Part shown: positions 36,799-46,277 of the stretch, one piece after another
Numbering within the stretch: position 1 is the stretch's first letter
How the letters are laid out: the number at the start of each line of letters is the position of its first letter
DNA from: an uncultured Bacilli bacterium
GTDB taxonomy: Bacteria > Bacillota_I > Bacilli_A > RFN20 > CAG-631
Assembly (NCBI GenBank): GCA_934201705.1
Contig: CAKPXF010000002.1
Coordinates: forward strand, 70,733-134,732
Length of the DNA: 64,000 bases
Direction: 5' to 3'
The notes under the pieces: generated by a model
Database searches by the model: none
What the model saw: only the letters and a program-made list of their open reading frames with translations
What the model was told of the DNA's origin: nothing
Made by a program: the position numbers and the translations under genes

Positions 36799-38457
36799 AT
36801 GAAGCTTACTAAAAATTTAACTTTATTTGGAGTTTTAATGATGGCTAGCTCATGTAATAGTAATGAAATAATAAATTCAAGTTCGTTAATAGATGAATCG
36901 AGTAGTGAAGAAAATATAGATTTAAACACATATGTTTCTAGTATTGAAAGATTAAATGATAACAAAACTTATTTAAAGGTAGATGGAAAGCCTTATGCAA
37001 TTAGAGGAGGGCAAATTAGAATCGATGGTCTTTTAAATAGAGCAGAGGATGATGTTAATGTAATCCCACCTTTAACTGATAATGAAATAGAACAGTACTT
37101 TAAAAAGGCCAAAGAGTGTCATTTAAATACAGTAGAACTTCCACTTGAATGGAGCTATATAGAAAAAGAAAAGGATAAGTATGATTTTACTTTAGTGGAA
37201 AAGCTATTAAATTTTACTAATAAGTATGATTTAAAATGTGAGTTTTTATGGTTTAGTAGTAATATGTGTGGTGATACACATGGCTATACGATACCTTCTT
37301 ATATAAAAAATGATACAAAAACATATCCTCGCCTTGAAGCTTTAAATTTATATACATCTAAAATGTATGGCGAGTTGTTCTATTTGATTTTAGATAATGA
37401 AAATTTAATGGAAAGAGAAAGACTAGTATTAAGTAAATTAATGGATTATGTTTATGATTATAATAAGAAAAATGATAATAAAAATCCTTTAATTGGTATT
37501 CAAGTTCATAATGAAGCTGATGGCTTATTAAGATGGCGTTTAGATCAAAAGAAGTTAAGCTTAAATGGAAATATCCTAACACAAACGCAAGTATGGCAAA
37601 TGACCTTGAATGCACTAAATAATGCAGGGCTTGCTATTAAAAATTCTAAATACAAAATTTATACAAGGTGTAATATGACTACATCTTATGGTGTTGATGA
37701 ATTTCCACAATGCCCTAATACTAATTTTTCACCTCTTGATATATTAAAACTTGACGGAATTGATATGATAGGAGATGATCCTTATAGTAGTAATCCTCAT
37801 GTAATTAACGAAACAATAAAGAGTTATAATACTTTAAATAATTACCCTCACATTAGCGAAAATATGGGTGATTATAGTAGTGGACCATCTTTATTCTTAA
37901 GTGCCTTTCAAGCAGGAGGCAGCTATATGTTTTATGATTTAGCGACTCCAAAATATTTTATATATTTAAATGGTAATAGTTCTTATCAAATGGATCAAGG
38001 CTTAATAAATAGTGATTTTTCCTATAAGAAACATAGTTATGAAACAATAAGTATTATAAAAGGTATTGAAAGTATGGAAAGTGTTATACCATTAATTAAT
38101 AGTAGTTCATTTGCTGCTTTTAATATAAATAGTGAAACGATAAAAGATGAACTAACCCAAACTATAAATACAGATAATTTAAGCCTTACGTATAATACAA
38201 GTGATGGTGGTGTAGCATTTGCTATTGAATATGACGAGTATGTTTATATCTATGCAACAAAGCCTTGCACATTTAAAATAAATAATGCATCATTTATTTA
38301 TAAGGCTGAAATTGGAAGCTTTATAAATGATATATATAAAGTAGATGAAGAAAGAATTATTAATCCTTTAATTAGAATTGAACAAGAAAAATTATATAGA
38401 ATTAAAATTAGAAGTATAAATGAAAAGGTTACTTCAACAACAAACTTATTTGTATAA
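36799..38457 (+). CDS. Surface lipoprotein, GH-A clan glycosidase (GH35-like), copy 3 of 3
   Basis: The protein has 552 aa and a lipobox SSC (Cys19), then a Ser/Glu linker. The barrel carries LPLEWSYIEKEKDKYDF, FLWFSSNMCGDTHGY, VHNEAD (acid/base) and HISENMGDYS (nucleophile region), closely like copy 1. Both catalytic glutamates are kept. It lies one base after copy 2 and 14 bp before the AraC-fusion gene; the latter and the ABC importer likely form the same operon. Substrate unknown, with beta-galactoside most plausible. Confidence 0.78.
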   Translation: MKLTKNLTLFGVLMMASSCNSNEIINSSSLIDESSSEENIDLNTYVSSIERLNDNKTYLKVDGKPYAIRGGQIRIDGLLNRAEDDVNVIPPLTDNEIEQYFKKAKECHLNTVELPLEWSYIEKEKDKYDFTLVEKLLNFTNKYDLKCEFLWFSSNMCGDTHGYTIPSYIKNDTKTYPRLEALNLYTSKMYGELFYLILDNENLMERERLVLSKLMDYVYDYNKKNDNKNPLIGIQVHNEADGLLRWRLDQKKLSLNGNILTQTQVWQMTLNALNNAGLAIKNSKYKIYTRCNMTTSYGVDEFPQCPNTNFSPLDILKLDGIDMIGDDPYSSNPHVINETIKSYNTLNNYPHISENMGDYSSGPSLFLSAFQAGGSYMFYDLATPKYFIYLNGNSSYQMDQGLINSDFSYKKHSYETISIIKGIESMESVIPLINSSSFAAFNINSETIKDELTQTINTDNLSLTYNTSDGGVAFAIEYDEYVYIYATKPCTFKINNASFIYKAEIGSFINDIYKVDEERIINPLIRIEQEKLYRIKIRSINEKVTSTTNLFV

Positions 38458-38471
38458 AAGGTGGTGATTAT

Positions 38472-40241
38472 ATGCTCTCTTGTAATGTTAAATCCTTTGT
38501 ATATTATGAGCATCACAGCAATGATTATGTAATGCAACATGTCCATAATTGCTATGAATGTGTTTTTTACGTTGAAGGGAAAGGAATAATTACTGCAGAT
38601 AATGATGTTTATGAATATAATGGTCCAACAATTACAATAGTTTCACCATCAATTAAACATGATGAAAAAACACTTGAATTTTCAAGATTGTTTATTATTT
38701 TATTTGAACTTAAAAATAAAGATGCTTTTAAGCCATTTACAAGTTTAAAATTAAGTGAAAATGATGTCGAAGTATTTACAAATTTATTTTTTAAAATGCA
38801 AAATGAAGAAAAAGAAAAGAAGCATTTATATCAAAGTATGATGAGTGCTTACTTTTCTTTGCTTCTTTGCCAGTTTTTAAGATTGTTATCAAACAATAAA
38901 AATGAATCAATTAATAAGGAATTAGTTAATAGAACAAAAAATTACATAAAAGAAAACTATAATCAAAAAATTGATTTTCAACAAATAGCGGCTTCATTTG
39001 GCTATAGCTATGATAGATTTAGACATATTTTTAAAGATGAAACAAATACATCTATAAACCAATATTTATTAAATTGTCGTTTATATGCTGCTAAGCAAAT
39101 GCTACTTAATAGTAAAATGCAAATAAAAGAAATTGCCTTAAATTGTGGATTTAAAAGTAATGTTCATTTTAACAATTTCTTTAATGAAAAAATGAATATA
39201 TCACCGCAGCAGTTTAGAAATTCTAGAGATAATCAAATTGATGTTGGTGTATTTAAAATTGAAGGGAAGCAAGATGGTGATAAAATGAAAAAGATACTAT
39301 TTATAGATACAGATATTGGTGGAGATTGCGATGATGCTGGTGCCTTAGCCTTAGCAAATATATTTAAAAATAAAGGCTTAATTGACATACTTGGAATAAC
39401 ATTTACAACTTCAAGCATTTATGGTCCGGCTTGCATTGATGCTATTAATAAATTTTACAATAATACTTTTTTAATAGGAATGACAAGTCGAAAGAATTAT
39501 TGTGTGGATAACGTTAATGCTTTCCAAGAAATATTAGCTAAAGAGTTTAAAAATGATTTTTACGATAAAAATAATGATATTTTAAGGAAAGCAATAGATT
39601 CTATAAAATTAATTAGAAAGCAATTAGCACAAGCCAAGGATAACTCAATTACCTTTGTATGCATTGGCCAATTGAATAATGCTTCTGATTTGCTTGATTC
39701 AGTAGCTGATGAATATTCTTCTTTAAATGGAATTGAACTTGTTAAAAAGAAAGTAAAAGAATTTGTTATTATGGGAGGCTTGTTTAAAGATAATGATGAA
39801 TTAATTAGCTTTGAAAATATCACATATGACAGTGAATATAATATTGCAACAGATATTCCTTCATCTATTAATTTTATAAATAAGGTTCCTGTTAAGACAA
39901 CATTTAGCGATTTTAAGGTTGGCTATCATATAAAAACAGGCAAATCATTGCTTTTAGAAAATAATTTAAATAATCCAGTTACAAGGGCCTATAAGATTTT
40001 TCAAAATCGTCCAAGAGAATCATGGGATTTACTGACCATGTGGTACGCAGTCTTTAATGATGATGCTTTCTTTAAAACATCTAAAGAAGGAAAAATAAGT
40101 ATTGATAAAAATGGTGTTACAACATTTAATGAAAATGCAAAAAACAATCAATTTTATATACAATTAAACAATGAAAATTCTTTTATTGAAGAAAAAATCG
40201 ATGATATATTATTAAATAGGGGTGAGTTTAATGAAAAATAA
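38472..40241 (+). CDS. AraC-family regulator fused in frame to a nucleoside hydrolase-like domain
   Basis: The protein has 589 aa. Residues 1-130 form a cupin sensor (HVHNCYECVFYVEGKG), and about 155-258 are two AraC helix-turn-helix motifs (IDFQQIAASFGYSYDRFRHIFKDE, then IKEIALNCGFKSNVHFNNFFNE). From Met272 a second domain starts with ILFIDTDIGGDCDDAGALALA, the Asp-rich calcium site of inosine-uridine nucleoside hydrolases, and keeps FVCIGQLNNASDLL and FVIMGGLF. GGTGAT sits seven bases before codon 272, so the hydrolase could also be made alone. The regulator probably controls the flanking glycosidase and importer genes. Confidence 0.85.
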   Translation: MLSCNVKSFVYYEHHSNDYVMQHVHNCYECVFYVEGKGIITADNDVYEYNGPTITIVSPSIKHDEKTLEFSRLFIILFELKNKDAFKPFTSLKLSENDVEVFTNLFFKMQNEEKEKKHLYQSMMSAYFSLLLCQFLRLLSNNKNESINKELVNRTKNYIKENYNQKIDFQQIAASFGYSYDRFRHIFKDETNTSINQYLLNCRLYAAKQMLLNSKMQIKEIALNCGFKSNVHFNNFFNEKMNISPQQFRNSRDNQIDVGVFKIEGKQDGDKMKKILFIDTDIGGDCDDAGALALANIFKNKGLIDILGITFTTSSIYGPACIDAINKFYNNTFLIGMTSRKNYCVDNVNAFQEILAKEFKNDFYDKNNDILRKAIDSIKLIRKQLAQAKDNSITFVCIGQLNNASDLLDSVADEYSSLNGIELVKKKVKEFVIMGGLFKDNDELISFENITYDSEYNIATDIPSSINFINKVPVKTTFSDFKVGYHIKTGKSLLLENNLNNPVTRAYKIFQNRPRESWDLLTMWYAVFNDDAFFKTSKEGKISIDKNGVTTFNENAKNNQFYIQLNNENSFIEEKIDDILLNRGEFNEK

Positions 40242-41595
40242 ATTATTATTAGTTGCAACTTTTATGCTAACTCTTGCATCATGCAACAATCAAACCAAAA
40301 GAGATAGTTTAATTTTTTATGTGTGGGGAGATGCTAGCGAGATAGCTTGCTATGAAAAAATAGCTAATGATTTCACTAATGAAACAGGAATTAAAGTAAG
40401 CGTTCAACCATCAACTGGTGAATATTATGATAATTTGAATATTTCATTTTCATCAAAAAATAATGCTCCCGATATTTTCTTTACTGAATCTGGTGAATTT
40501 TTATCACATTTAGCTAGTGACAAATTACTTAATTTAACACCTTATATTAATGATGGTACAATTGATGTTAAAACAGCAAATAATAATGATGGAAATATTG
40601 AACTTTGGGATATTAATGATGCTTATCGCTATGATGGAAATGAAGTTGGAAAAGGAGATTACTATGCTTTAATTAAGGATTGGTCACCTGATTTTGTTAT
40701 GTGGTATAACAAATCACATATTGATGAATATAATACGACAAACAATCTAAAAAAAGGTGATAAAGGATATATGGAATATCCATCAAGCACAACCCCTATG
40801 ACTTGGGATGAATTTATAGATATGTCATATAAGCTTACTAAGGAAAATAGATATGGAACAATGCTTGATAGAGTTCCTTATAAGCATTTAATGGAATGGA
40901 TACAGATGACTGGCTCATCAACTTGGACTGACAATAATAAGTACTTTAATAATAAAGATGAAAATGTTTATAAGGCTTTTAAATTTTTCTGCGATTTACA
41001 AATTGGAGAGAAACCATCTTCTCCTATTATTGGCCCTACAGGAGTTGGAAGTGGACAAGCCTTTGCTAATGGAAATTTAAGCTTTGCTTTTTTTGGAAAC
41101 TGGGCATATTCAACTTATAATTGGAATAGCGTTGGCTTTGAAATTGGCTATTGCCCATCGCCAGTTCCTGCAAAAAAAGATAATAGTGAACTTACAAATA
41201 GTGATATTTATGCAACAAGCTGTGGGATGATTTCCCTTGCAATTTATAAGGATACTACTTTAAAAGATGAGGCAATTAAGTTTTTAAATTACTACATGAC
41301 AAAGGGTAATGAATATATGGCCAAAAAGGGCTTTAATATTCCTGGCAATAAGATAATTGCTAATAGTAATTCTTATAAAAATCCTGAGGATTCAGCTCTT
41401 GCAGCTATTAATCAATATTTTTTAGAAATTGCTAATAATTATACTCATCCAATAGTTTATAATAAATATATTGGCCAAGATACATTTGAAGAAATAGTTG
41501 GTAAATATATGTCAAATTATTTATCAAATCCTAAGGGCTCATCTTTACAAGAGGTTTTAGATAATATTGCATCTGATGTTAAAAGAGAATTATAA
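40231..41595 (+). CDS. Extracellular sugar-binding lipoprotein of the second ABC importer
   Basis: A family-1 solute-binding protein of about 454 aa with lipobox ASC (Cys18). The mature part opens LIFYVWGDASEIACYEKIANDFTNETGI, the usual opening of these proteins, with DIFFTESG, WYNKSHID and YATSCGMISLAIYKDT further on. ATG 40231 follows GGGGTGA; the preceding gene ends at 40241, an 11-bp overlap that suggests coupling. The ligand is unknown; it is probably the product of the three lipoprotein glycosidases. Confidence 0.93.
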   Translation: MKNKLLLVATFMLTLASCNNQTKRDSLIFYVWGDASEIACYEKIANDFTNETGIKVSVQPSTGEYYDNLNISFSSKNNAPDIFFTESGEFLSHLASDKLLNLTPYINDGTIDVKTANNNDGNIELWDINDAYRYDGNEVGKGDYYALIKDWSPDFVMWYNKSHIDEYNTTNNLKKGDKGYMEYPSSTTPMTWDEFIDMSYKLTKENRYGTMLDRVPYKHLMEWIQMTGSSTWTDNNKYFNNKDENVYKAFKFFCDLQIGEKPSSPIIGPTGVGSGQAFANGNLSFAFFGNWAYSTYNWNSVGFEIGYCPSPVPAKKDNSELTNSDIYATSCGMISLAIYKDTTLKDEAIKFLNYYMTKGNEYMAKKGFNIPGNKIIANSNSYKNPEDSALAAINQYFLEIANNYTHPIVYNKYIGQDTFEEIVGKYMSNYLSNPKGSSLQEVLDNIASDVKREL

Positions 41596-41606
41596 AAGGG
41601 GATTTT

Positions 41607-42530
41607 ATGAAAAAGATTTCTCATAGTGAAAAAAGTAATAGAATTCGCTTTTTCATGTATATTAGTCCTTGGCTAATTGGTTTTGCATGCTTTACAATTG
41701 TACCAATGGTTTTGTCAATGATTTATAGCTTTACAGATGTTAAAATGGCAACTGTAAACTCTGCAAAATTGAATTTTATTAATTTTAAAAATTATATTTA
41801 TATATTTACTGAAGACAAAGATTTTCAAAGAGCGATATTAAATACACTAACTTATGCTTTTGTAAAGGTTGGCTTATTGGTTATTTTCGCTTTATTACTT
41901 GCGTTATTATTAAATCGTAAGGTTTTTGGCCGTAAAGCTTTTAGGGTTTTAATTTATTTGCCTGCAGTTATTCCAGTTGTTAGTGTTTCTTTACTTTGGA
42001 AATTAATATTTACTGGTGGTGAAAACAATGTAGCTAATTATTTTTTAAGCTATTTAGGATTGGCGCCAGTTAATTTCTTTGGTAATAAAACAAGTGCAAT
42101 GGGGACAATTATCTTTGTAGGTATTTGGAGTGGACTTGGGCCAACTATGTTAATATTACTAGCAGCAATTCAAGGTGTCTCTTCTGATTTACTTGAGGCT
42201 AGTGAGCTTGATGGTGCTAATGCTTTCCATAGATTGATATATATTATTATTCCAACAATTTCAAAAGCGCTTGTATTTGTTGTATTAACATCACTAATTT
42301 CATCTTTACAAGCTTATGCTGAAGTTAAATTATTAACTGAAGGCGGGCCTGGAAATGCTACTACGACAATGTCTTTATTAATTGTTGCTAATGCCTTTAA
42401 AACCTTAGGTAATAAGACACTTGGTTATGCTTGTGCTCAAGGCTGGGTTGTATTTTTAATGACTTTCGTTTTTGGCTTAGTATATGTTTTATTATCAACT
42501 AAAAAAGAAAAGCAAATAGAAGGGAGATAA
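41607..42530 (+). CDS. Sugar ABC transporter permease, MalF/UgpA type
   Basis: The 307-aa protein has about six membrane segments, first at about 15-40 (FMYISPWLIGFACFTIVPMVL). The EAA loop is DLLEASELDGANAFHRLIYIIIPTI. The TEGGPGNATTTM motif is typical of MalF/UgpA sugar permeases. It follows the binding protein by 11 bp and pairs with the next gene. Confidence 0.94.
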   Translation: MKKISHSEKSNRIRFFMYISPWLIGFACFTIVPMVLSMIYSFTDVKMATVNSAKLNFINFKNYIYIFTEDKDFQRAILNTLTYAFVKVGLLVIFALLLALLLNRKVFGRKAFRVLIYLPAVIPVVSVSLLWKLIFTGGENNVANYFLSYLGLAPVNFFGNKTSAMGTIIFVGIWSGLGPTMLILLAAIQGVSSDLLEASELDGANAFHRLIYIIIPTISKALVFVVLTSLISSLQAYAEVKLLTEGGPGNATTTMSLLIVANAFKTLGNKTLGYACAQGWVVFLMTFVFGLVYVLLSTKKEKQIEGR

Positions 42531-42535
42531 AAGCT

Positions 42536-43381
42536 ATGACTAATAGAAAAATTAAAGAAAAAGTCATTAATGTATTATTATTTATCGTAGCTTTACTTAT
42601 ATCTATTTTCTTTGCTTTACCATTTATTTATATGATTTTAATGTCTTTAATGAAATCATCAAATGATATATTTACATATCCGCCAAAGCTTTATTCAGGA
42701 GTTTTAAAACTTTCAAATTATTCAGAAGCATTTAAAGAAATAAATATGGGAAGGCTACTAGTCAACACATTAATAATGGTTGTTTCTTCAATGGGAATTG
42801 GAATTACATCATCAATTCTTGTGGCTTATGGATTTTCTAGATTTAAGAATAAGTATTCAAATGTTTTCTTTGTTATTTTACTTTCAACAATGATGATACC
42901 ATGGGTTGTAACTATGATACCAGCCTATGCTGAATTTGAATTTTTAGGTTGGATTGGCACTCGTTTGCCATTAATAATTCCATGGATTGGTGGATCGGCA
43001 TTTAATGTCTTTATGCTAAAGCAATTTATGGATGATGTGCCAAAGGATTTAGATGAAGCTGCTAAGATTGATGGAGCGAACTCTTTTACAATTTTGATTA
43101 AAGTATTATTACCGCAAATTACACCATGCTTAGCAACACTATTAGTATATGCATTTATTAACTCATGGAGTGATTATGTTGGACCTAGTATTTATTTACA
43201 ATCAAATCCAGATTTATATACTTTATCACTTGGTATGCAAAGATTTTTCTCATCAACAGGTAGTGCTAATTGGACACATGTAATGGCAGCGTCAGTAATA
43301 TTTTCACTTCCAATGGTTTTAGTATTAACATGTGCACAAAAAGCCTTTGTTAGAGGTGTAGTATCATCTGGAATTAAATAA
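42536..43381 (+). CDS. Sugar ABC transporter permease, MalG/UgpE type
   Basis: The 281-aa protein has about six membrane segments. It carries LPFIYMILMSLMKSSNDIF near the start and the EAA loop DLDEAAKIDGANSFTILIKVLLPQI; the end is QKAFVRGVVSSGIK, the usual MalG/UgpE tail. AGGGAGAT gives the ribosome site. It is the last gene of the locus; as in the first locus, no ATPase is encoded. Confidence 0.94.
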   Translation: MTNRKIKEKVINVLLFIVALLISIFFALPFIYMILMSLMKSSNDIFTYPPKLYSGVLKLSNYSEAFKEINMGRLLVNTLIMVVSSMGIGITSSILVAYGFSRFKNKYSNVFFVILLSTMMIPWVVTMIPAYAEFEFLGWIGTRLPLIIPWIGGSAFNVFMLKQFMDDVPKDLDEAAKIDGANSFTILIKVLLPQITPCLATLLVYAFINSWSDYVGPSIYLQSNPDLYTLSLGMQRFFSSTGSANWTHVMAASVIFSLPMVLVLTCAQKAFVRGVVSSGIK

Positions 43382-43384
43382 AGA

Positions 43385-43438
43385 AAAAAGTTATTAAGAA
43401 TCTAAATAAAACTTTAGAATTTAATAACTTTTATTTTT
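43385..43438. terminator. Long bidirectional hairpin between the permease and nfu
   Basis: AAAAGTTATTAA (from 43386) pairs with TTAATAACTTTT (43421-43432), with a second inner pairing TCTAAA/TTTAGA, followed by TATTTTT. It separates convergent genes and overlaps the last codons of nfu. Confidence 0.75.
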
Positions 43439-43697
43439 CTATTTCAACATTTTCAGTTACTTCCAAAACATTTGTAACCTTAACAACTCCTGGAACTTCT
43501 TCTTTTAATAATGTAGCAACTCCATCTTGAAGTGTACTTTCAATTAAATCACAACCTGCACAAGCTCCAATCATCCTTACAAAAACCTCACCATCTTGAT
43601 ATTTAACAAATTCAATATCTCCGCCATCTCTATTTATAAATGGTCTTATTTTTTCAAGGACAGTAATGATTTGATTTACTATTTGTTTATCATCCAT
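43431..43697 (-). CDS. NifU C-terminal-domain Fe-S scaffold protein
   Basis: An 88-aa Nfu-type protein that carries and delivers Fe-S clusters. The hallmark GACAGCDL holds the CxxC that binds the cluster between two subunits, in the usual setting after RPFINRDGGDIEFV. AAGGTGG lies before the ATG. It is a single gene on the minus strand, sharing a divergent gap with the S1-domain gene. Confidence 0.93.
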   Translation of the reverse strand: MDDKQIVNQIITVLEKIRPFINRDGGDIEFVKYQDGEVFVRMIGACAGCDLIESTLQDGVATLLKEEVPGVVKVTNVLEVTENVEIEK

Positions 43698-43813
43698 TTT
43701 AAGCCACCTTCTTTTGCGACATTATTATATCATTATTCTTCTAAATTTCATACATTTTTATGCGAAAAATATAAAAGAAATAAAACATTTATTAAACAAA
43801 ACATTAAAGCATG

Positions 43814-43822
43814 TGGTATAAT
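43814..43822 (+). promoter_or_regulatory. Extended -10 promoter of the S1-domain gene and pgi
   Basis: TGG followed by TATAAT (43817-43822) forms an extended -10 about 18 bp before the ATG at 43841. The -35 is weak. Confidence 0.6.
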
Positions 43823-43840
43823 TAAAAAGAGGGTTTAAAA

Positions 43841-44215
43841 ATGAAAGAATTTAAAGTTGGCGAAATTATAAAAGTTAAGGTAATAGGATTTCAACATTAT
43901 GGTATTTTTATAAAATGCTTAGATGATGAATCTTATACTGGCTTAATTCATATTTCTGAAATATCTAATGATTTTGTTAAAGATGTTAGCAAATTTGCTA
44001 AAATAGATGACATTTTATATGCGAAGATATTAGCTATTGATGATACAAATAAGCATATTAAATTATCAATTAAAGCAACACAGCCAAAAAATAGATATCG
44101 TTCAAACTATATGAAGCCAAAGTTCTTAGATAAGTATAAAGATTTTAAACCTCTAAATGATAAATTAAATGAATGGATAATGCAACAATTAAAGGAGAAG
44201 AAAAAATATGATTAA
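43841..44215 (+). CDS. S1 RNA-binding domain protein (CvfD/YugI-like)
   Basis: A 124-aa protein with one S1 (OB-fold) domain at about 1-75: VGEIIKVKVIGFQHYGIFIKC, then GLIHISEIS and KHIKLSIKA. A basic tail follows. Firmicute proteins of this size (YugI, CvfD) bind ribosomes or RNA and often neighbour pgi, as here. It overlaps pgi by 8 bp. Confidence 0.85.
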   Translation: MKEFKVGEIIKVKVIGFQHYGIFIKCLDDESYTGLIHISEISNDFVKDVSKFAKIDDILYAKILAIDDTNKHIKLSIKATQPKNRYRSNYMKPKFLDKYKDFKPLNDKLNEWIMQQLKEKKKYD

Positions 44216-45503
44216 TGTCGATTTATCAAGAGTTAGCGTTAAATGTAAAAAAGCTATAAAGGCAATGAAATTAAAAGTTGCTAATATAGACAAAATGATT
44301 AATGACAAAACAGGAGAGGGTGCTGATTTTTTAGGTTGGACTAACTATCCTGATACTTTAACGCAAGCTGAAGTTAATAGAATTAAAAAGGCAGCAGCTA
44401 GAATTAGAGATAATTGTGATGTCTTGGTTGTTATTGGTATTGGCGGAAGCTATTTAGGTGCAAAAGCAGCTATTGATGCAATTAATGGTATTGTTAATCA
44501 GCCAAAATGTAGAATTGTATTTATGGGTAATACCCTTTCTCCAACATATACAGCTCAAGTGTTAAAATCACTTGAAGGGAAAAAAATTGGTATTAATGTT
44601 ATTTCAAAATCAGGAACAACAACTGAACCAGCAATTGCTTTTCGTTTAGTTTCTGAACTTGCTAAAAAATGTTGGGGACCAAAAAGATATGCAAAATATG
44701 TAATCGCAACAACAGATGCAAGAGTTGGCGCTTTGCATAGTATGGCTTTTTCTGAAGGATATGAAGAATTTGTGATACCAGATGATGTTGGCGGAAGATA
44801 TTCTGTATTTACTCCAGTTGGCTTATTCCCAATGGCAGTTGCTGGAATTAACATCGATGAATTTATTATGGGTGCTAAAGCAGGCGTTAAAGAATATAAC
44901 AATCCAAATCTTGAAGAAAATGAAGCATATAAGTATGCTGCTGTTCGTTTCTATGAAAATAATAATGATAATAAAACAGCTGAATTTTTAATTACGTATG
45001 AACCACATTTTACTGCATTAGCAGAATGGTGGAAGCAATTATTTGGCGAATCTGAAGGAAAAAATGGAAAAGGATTGCTCCCTTGCTCATTATGCTTTTC
45101 AACAGATTTACACTCAATGGGGCAATTTTGTCAACAAGGTACTCCATGCTTCTTTGAAACAACAATTGCTTTTGGAAAGTATCAAGATGATGTAATTATT
45201 CCTCATACATTAGTTGACTTAGATAAATTAAATTATATAGCAAATAAGCCTTTATCAATGGTTGAAGATATTGCTATGCGAGCTACTATGGATGCTCACT
45301 TTATAGATGGTGGACATAATAATGTTTTAATTGAACTTGAACAAATGGATGCATACAATTTAGGACAACTTATGTATTTCTTCTGTAAAGCTTGTGCTAT
45401 GTCTGCGTATTTATTAAATGTTAATCCATTTAATCAACCAGGCGTAGAAGCTTATAAGTCAAGAATGAAAGAATTATTAAAAAATAGTAAAAATAATAAA
45501 TAA
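44208..45503 (+). CDS. pgi: Glucose-6-phosphate isomerase
   Basis: Converts glucose-6-phosphate to fructose-6-phosphate. The 431-aa protein is of the short Firmicute type. Signatures are VIGIGGSYLGAKA, SKSGTTTEPAIAFRL (phosphate binding), GGRYSVFTPVGLFP (PGI signature), and the C-terminal NPFNQPGVEAYK with the Gln-Pro-Gly-Val-Glu motif. AAAGGAGAAG lies before the ATG, inside the end of the upstream S1 gene. Confidence 0.97.
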   Translation: MINVDLSRVSVKCKKAIKAMKLKVANIDKMINDKTGEGADFLGWTNYPDTLTQAEVNRIKKAAARIRDNCDVLVVIGIGGSYLGAKAAIDAINGIVNQPKCRIVFMGNTLSPTYTAQVLKSLEGKKIGINVISKSGTTTEPAIAFRLVSELAKKCWGPKRYAKYVIATTDARVGALHSMAFSEGYEEFVIPDDVGGRYSVFTPVGLFPMAVAGINIDEFIMGAKAGVKEYNNPNLEENEAYKYAAVRFYENNNDNKTAEFLITYEPHFTALAEWWKQLFGESEGKNGKGLLPCSLCFSTDLHSMGQFCQQGTPCFFETTIAFGKYQDDVIIPHTLVDLDKLNYIANKPLSMVEDIAMRATMDAHFIDGGHNNVLIELEQMDAYNLGQLMYFFCKACAMSAYLLNVNPFNQPGVEAYKSRMKELLKNSKNNK

Positions 45504-45522
45504 ATCATAAAGGAAAACAAAC

Positions 45523-46239
45523 ATGGAAATTTTTCTAACGCTTGCCTTCTTATTTATGGTTGGCTCATTATTAGGATGGGTACTTGAATTATTCTTTAGA
45601 AGATTTTTTACAGCTAAAAGATGGATTAATCCAGGCTTTTTAACAGGCCCTTGTCTTCCAATTTATGGCTTTGGACTTGCATCACTTTATGCAATGTCAA
45701 GAATTGATTTATCTTTTATTGAAAATATTTATTTACAAAAAATAACTTTGTTTATAATTATGACTATTATAGTTACCTTAATTGAATATATTGGGGGCTT
45801 AATATTTATTAAAGGATTAAAAACCAAACTATGGGATTATTCAAAAAGATGGGGTAATATTCAAGGAATTATTTGTCCTTTATTTACACTATTTTGGTTT
45901 TTGGGAAGTATGGGATATAATTTATTATTAGATAAGTATGTTGTAAAAATGGCAACATGGTTTACTAATAATATTATGTTTTCATTCTTTGTTGGCGTTT
46001 TCTTTGGAATAATGTTGGTTGATCTTGCCATGTCTATTGGACTTGCAAGTAAAATTAAAAATATTGCAAAGGAATACAATATTGTTGTTAAGTGGGAATC
46101 TTTAAAGCAATCAATTGCTATGAAAAAAGAATCATTAAAGGAAAAAGTACAATTTATTACACCATTTAAAAATGTTCCTTTAAAGGAAAGTATACAACAT
46201 TATATAGAACAATATAAAGACAAAGATAAGAATAAATAA
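45523..46239 (+). CDS. CmpB-family integral membrane protein (PF06541-like)
   Basis: The 238-aa protein has about five membrane segments and a basic cytoplasmic tail (about 185-238, Lys-rich). The N-terminal motif GSLLGWVLELFFRRFFTAKRWINPGFLTGPCLPIYGFG is the hallmark of the family annotated as putative ABC transporter CmpB. The family function is not known to me; no ATPase is adjacent. It follows pgi by 19 bp and precedes the infC promoter. Confidence 0.8.
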   Translation: MEIFLTLAFLFMVGSLLGWVLELFFRRFFTAKRWINPGFLTGPCLPIYGFGLASLYAMSRIDLSFIENIYLQKITLFIIMTIIVTLIEYIGGLIFIKGLKTKLWDYSKRWGNIQGIICPLFTLFWFLGSMGYNLLLDKYVVKMATWFTNNIMFSFFVGVFFGIMLVDLAMSIGLASKIKNIAKEYNIVVKWESLKQSIAMKKESLKEKVQFITPFKNVPLKESIQHYIEQYKDKDKNK

Positions 46240-46242
46240 TTA

Positions 46243-46271
46243 TTGACTTTATTTAATCTTTGTAATATAAT
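46243..46271 (+). promoter_or_regulatory. Promoter of infC-rpmI-rplT
   Basis: TTGACT (46243-46248), a 17-bp spacer and a consensus TATAAT (46266-46271) give a start near 46278. Confidence 0.9.
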
Positions 46272-46277
46272 AATTGT

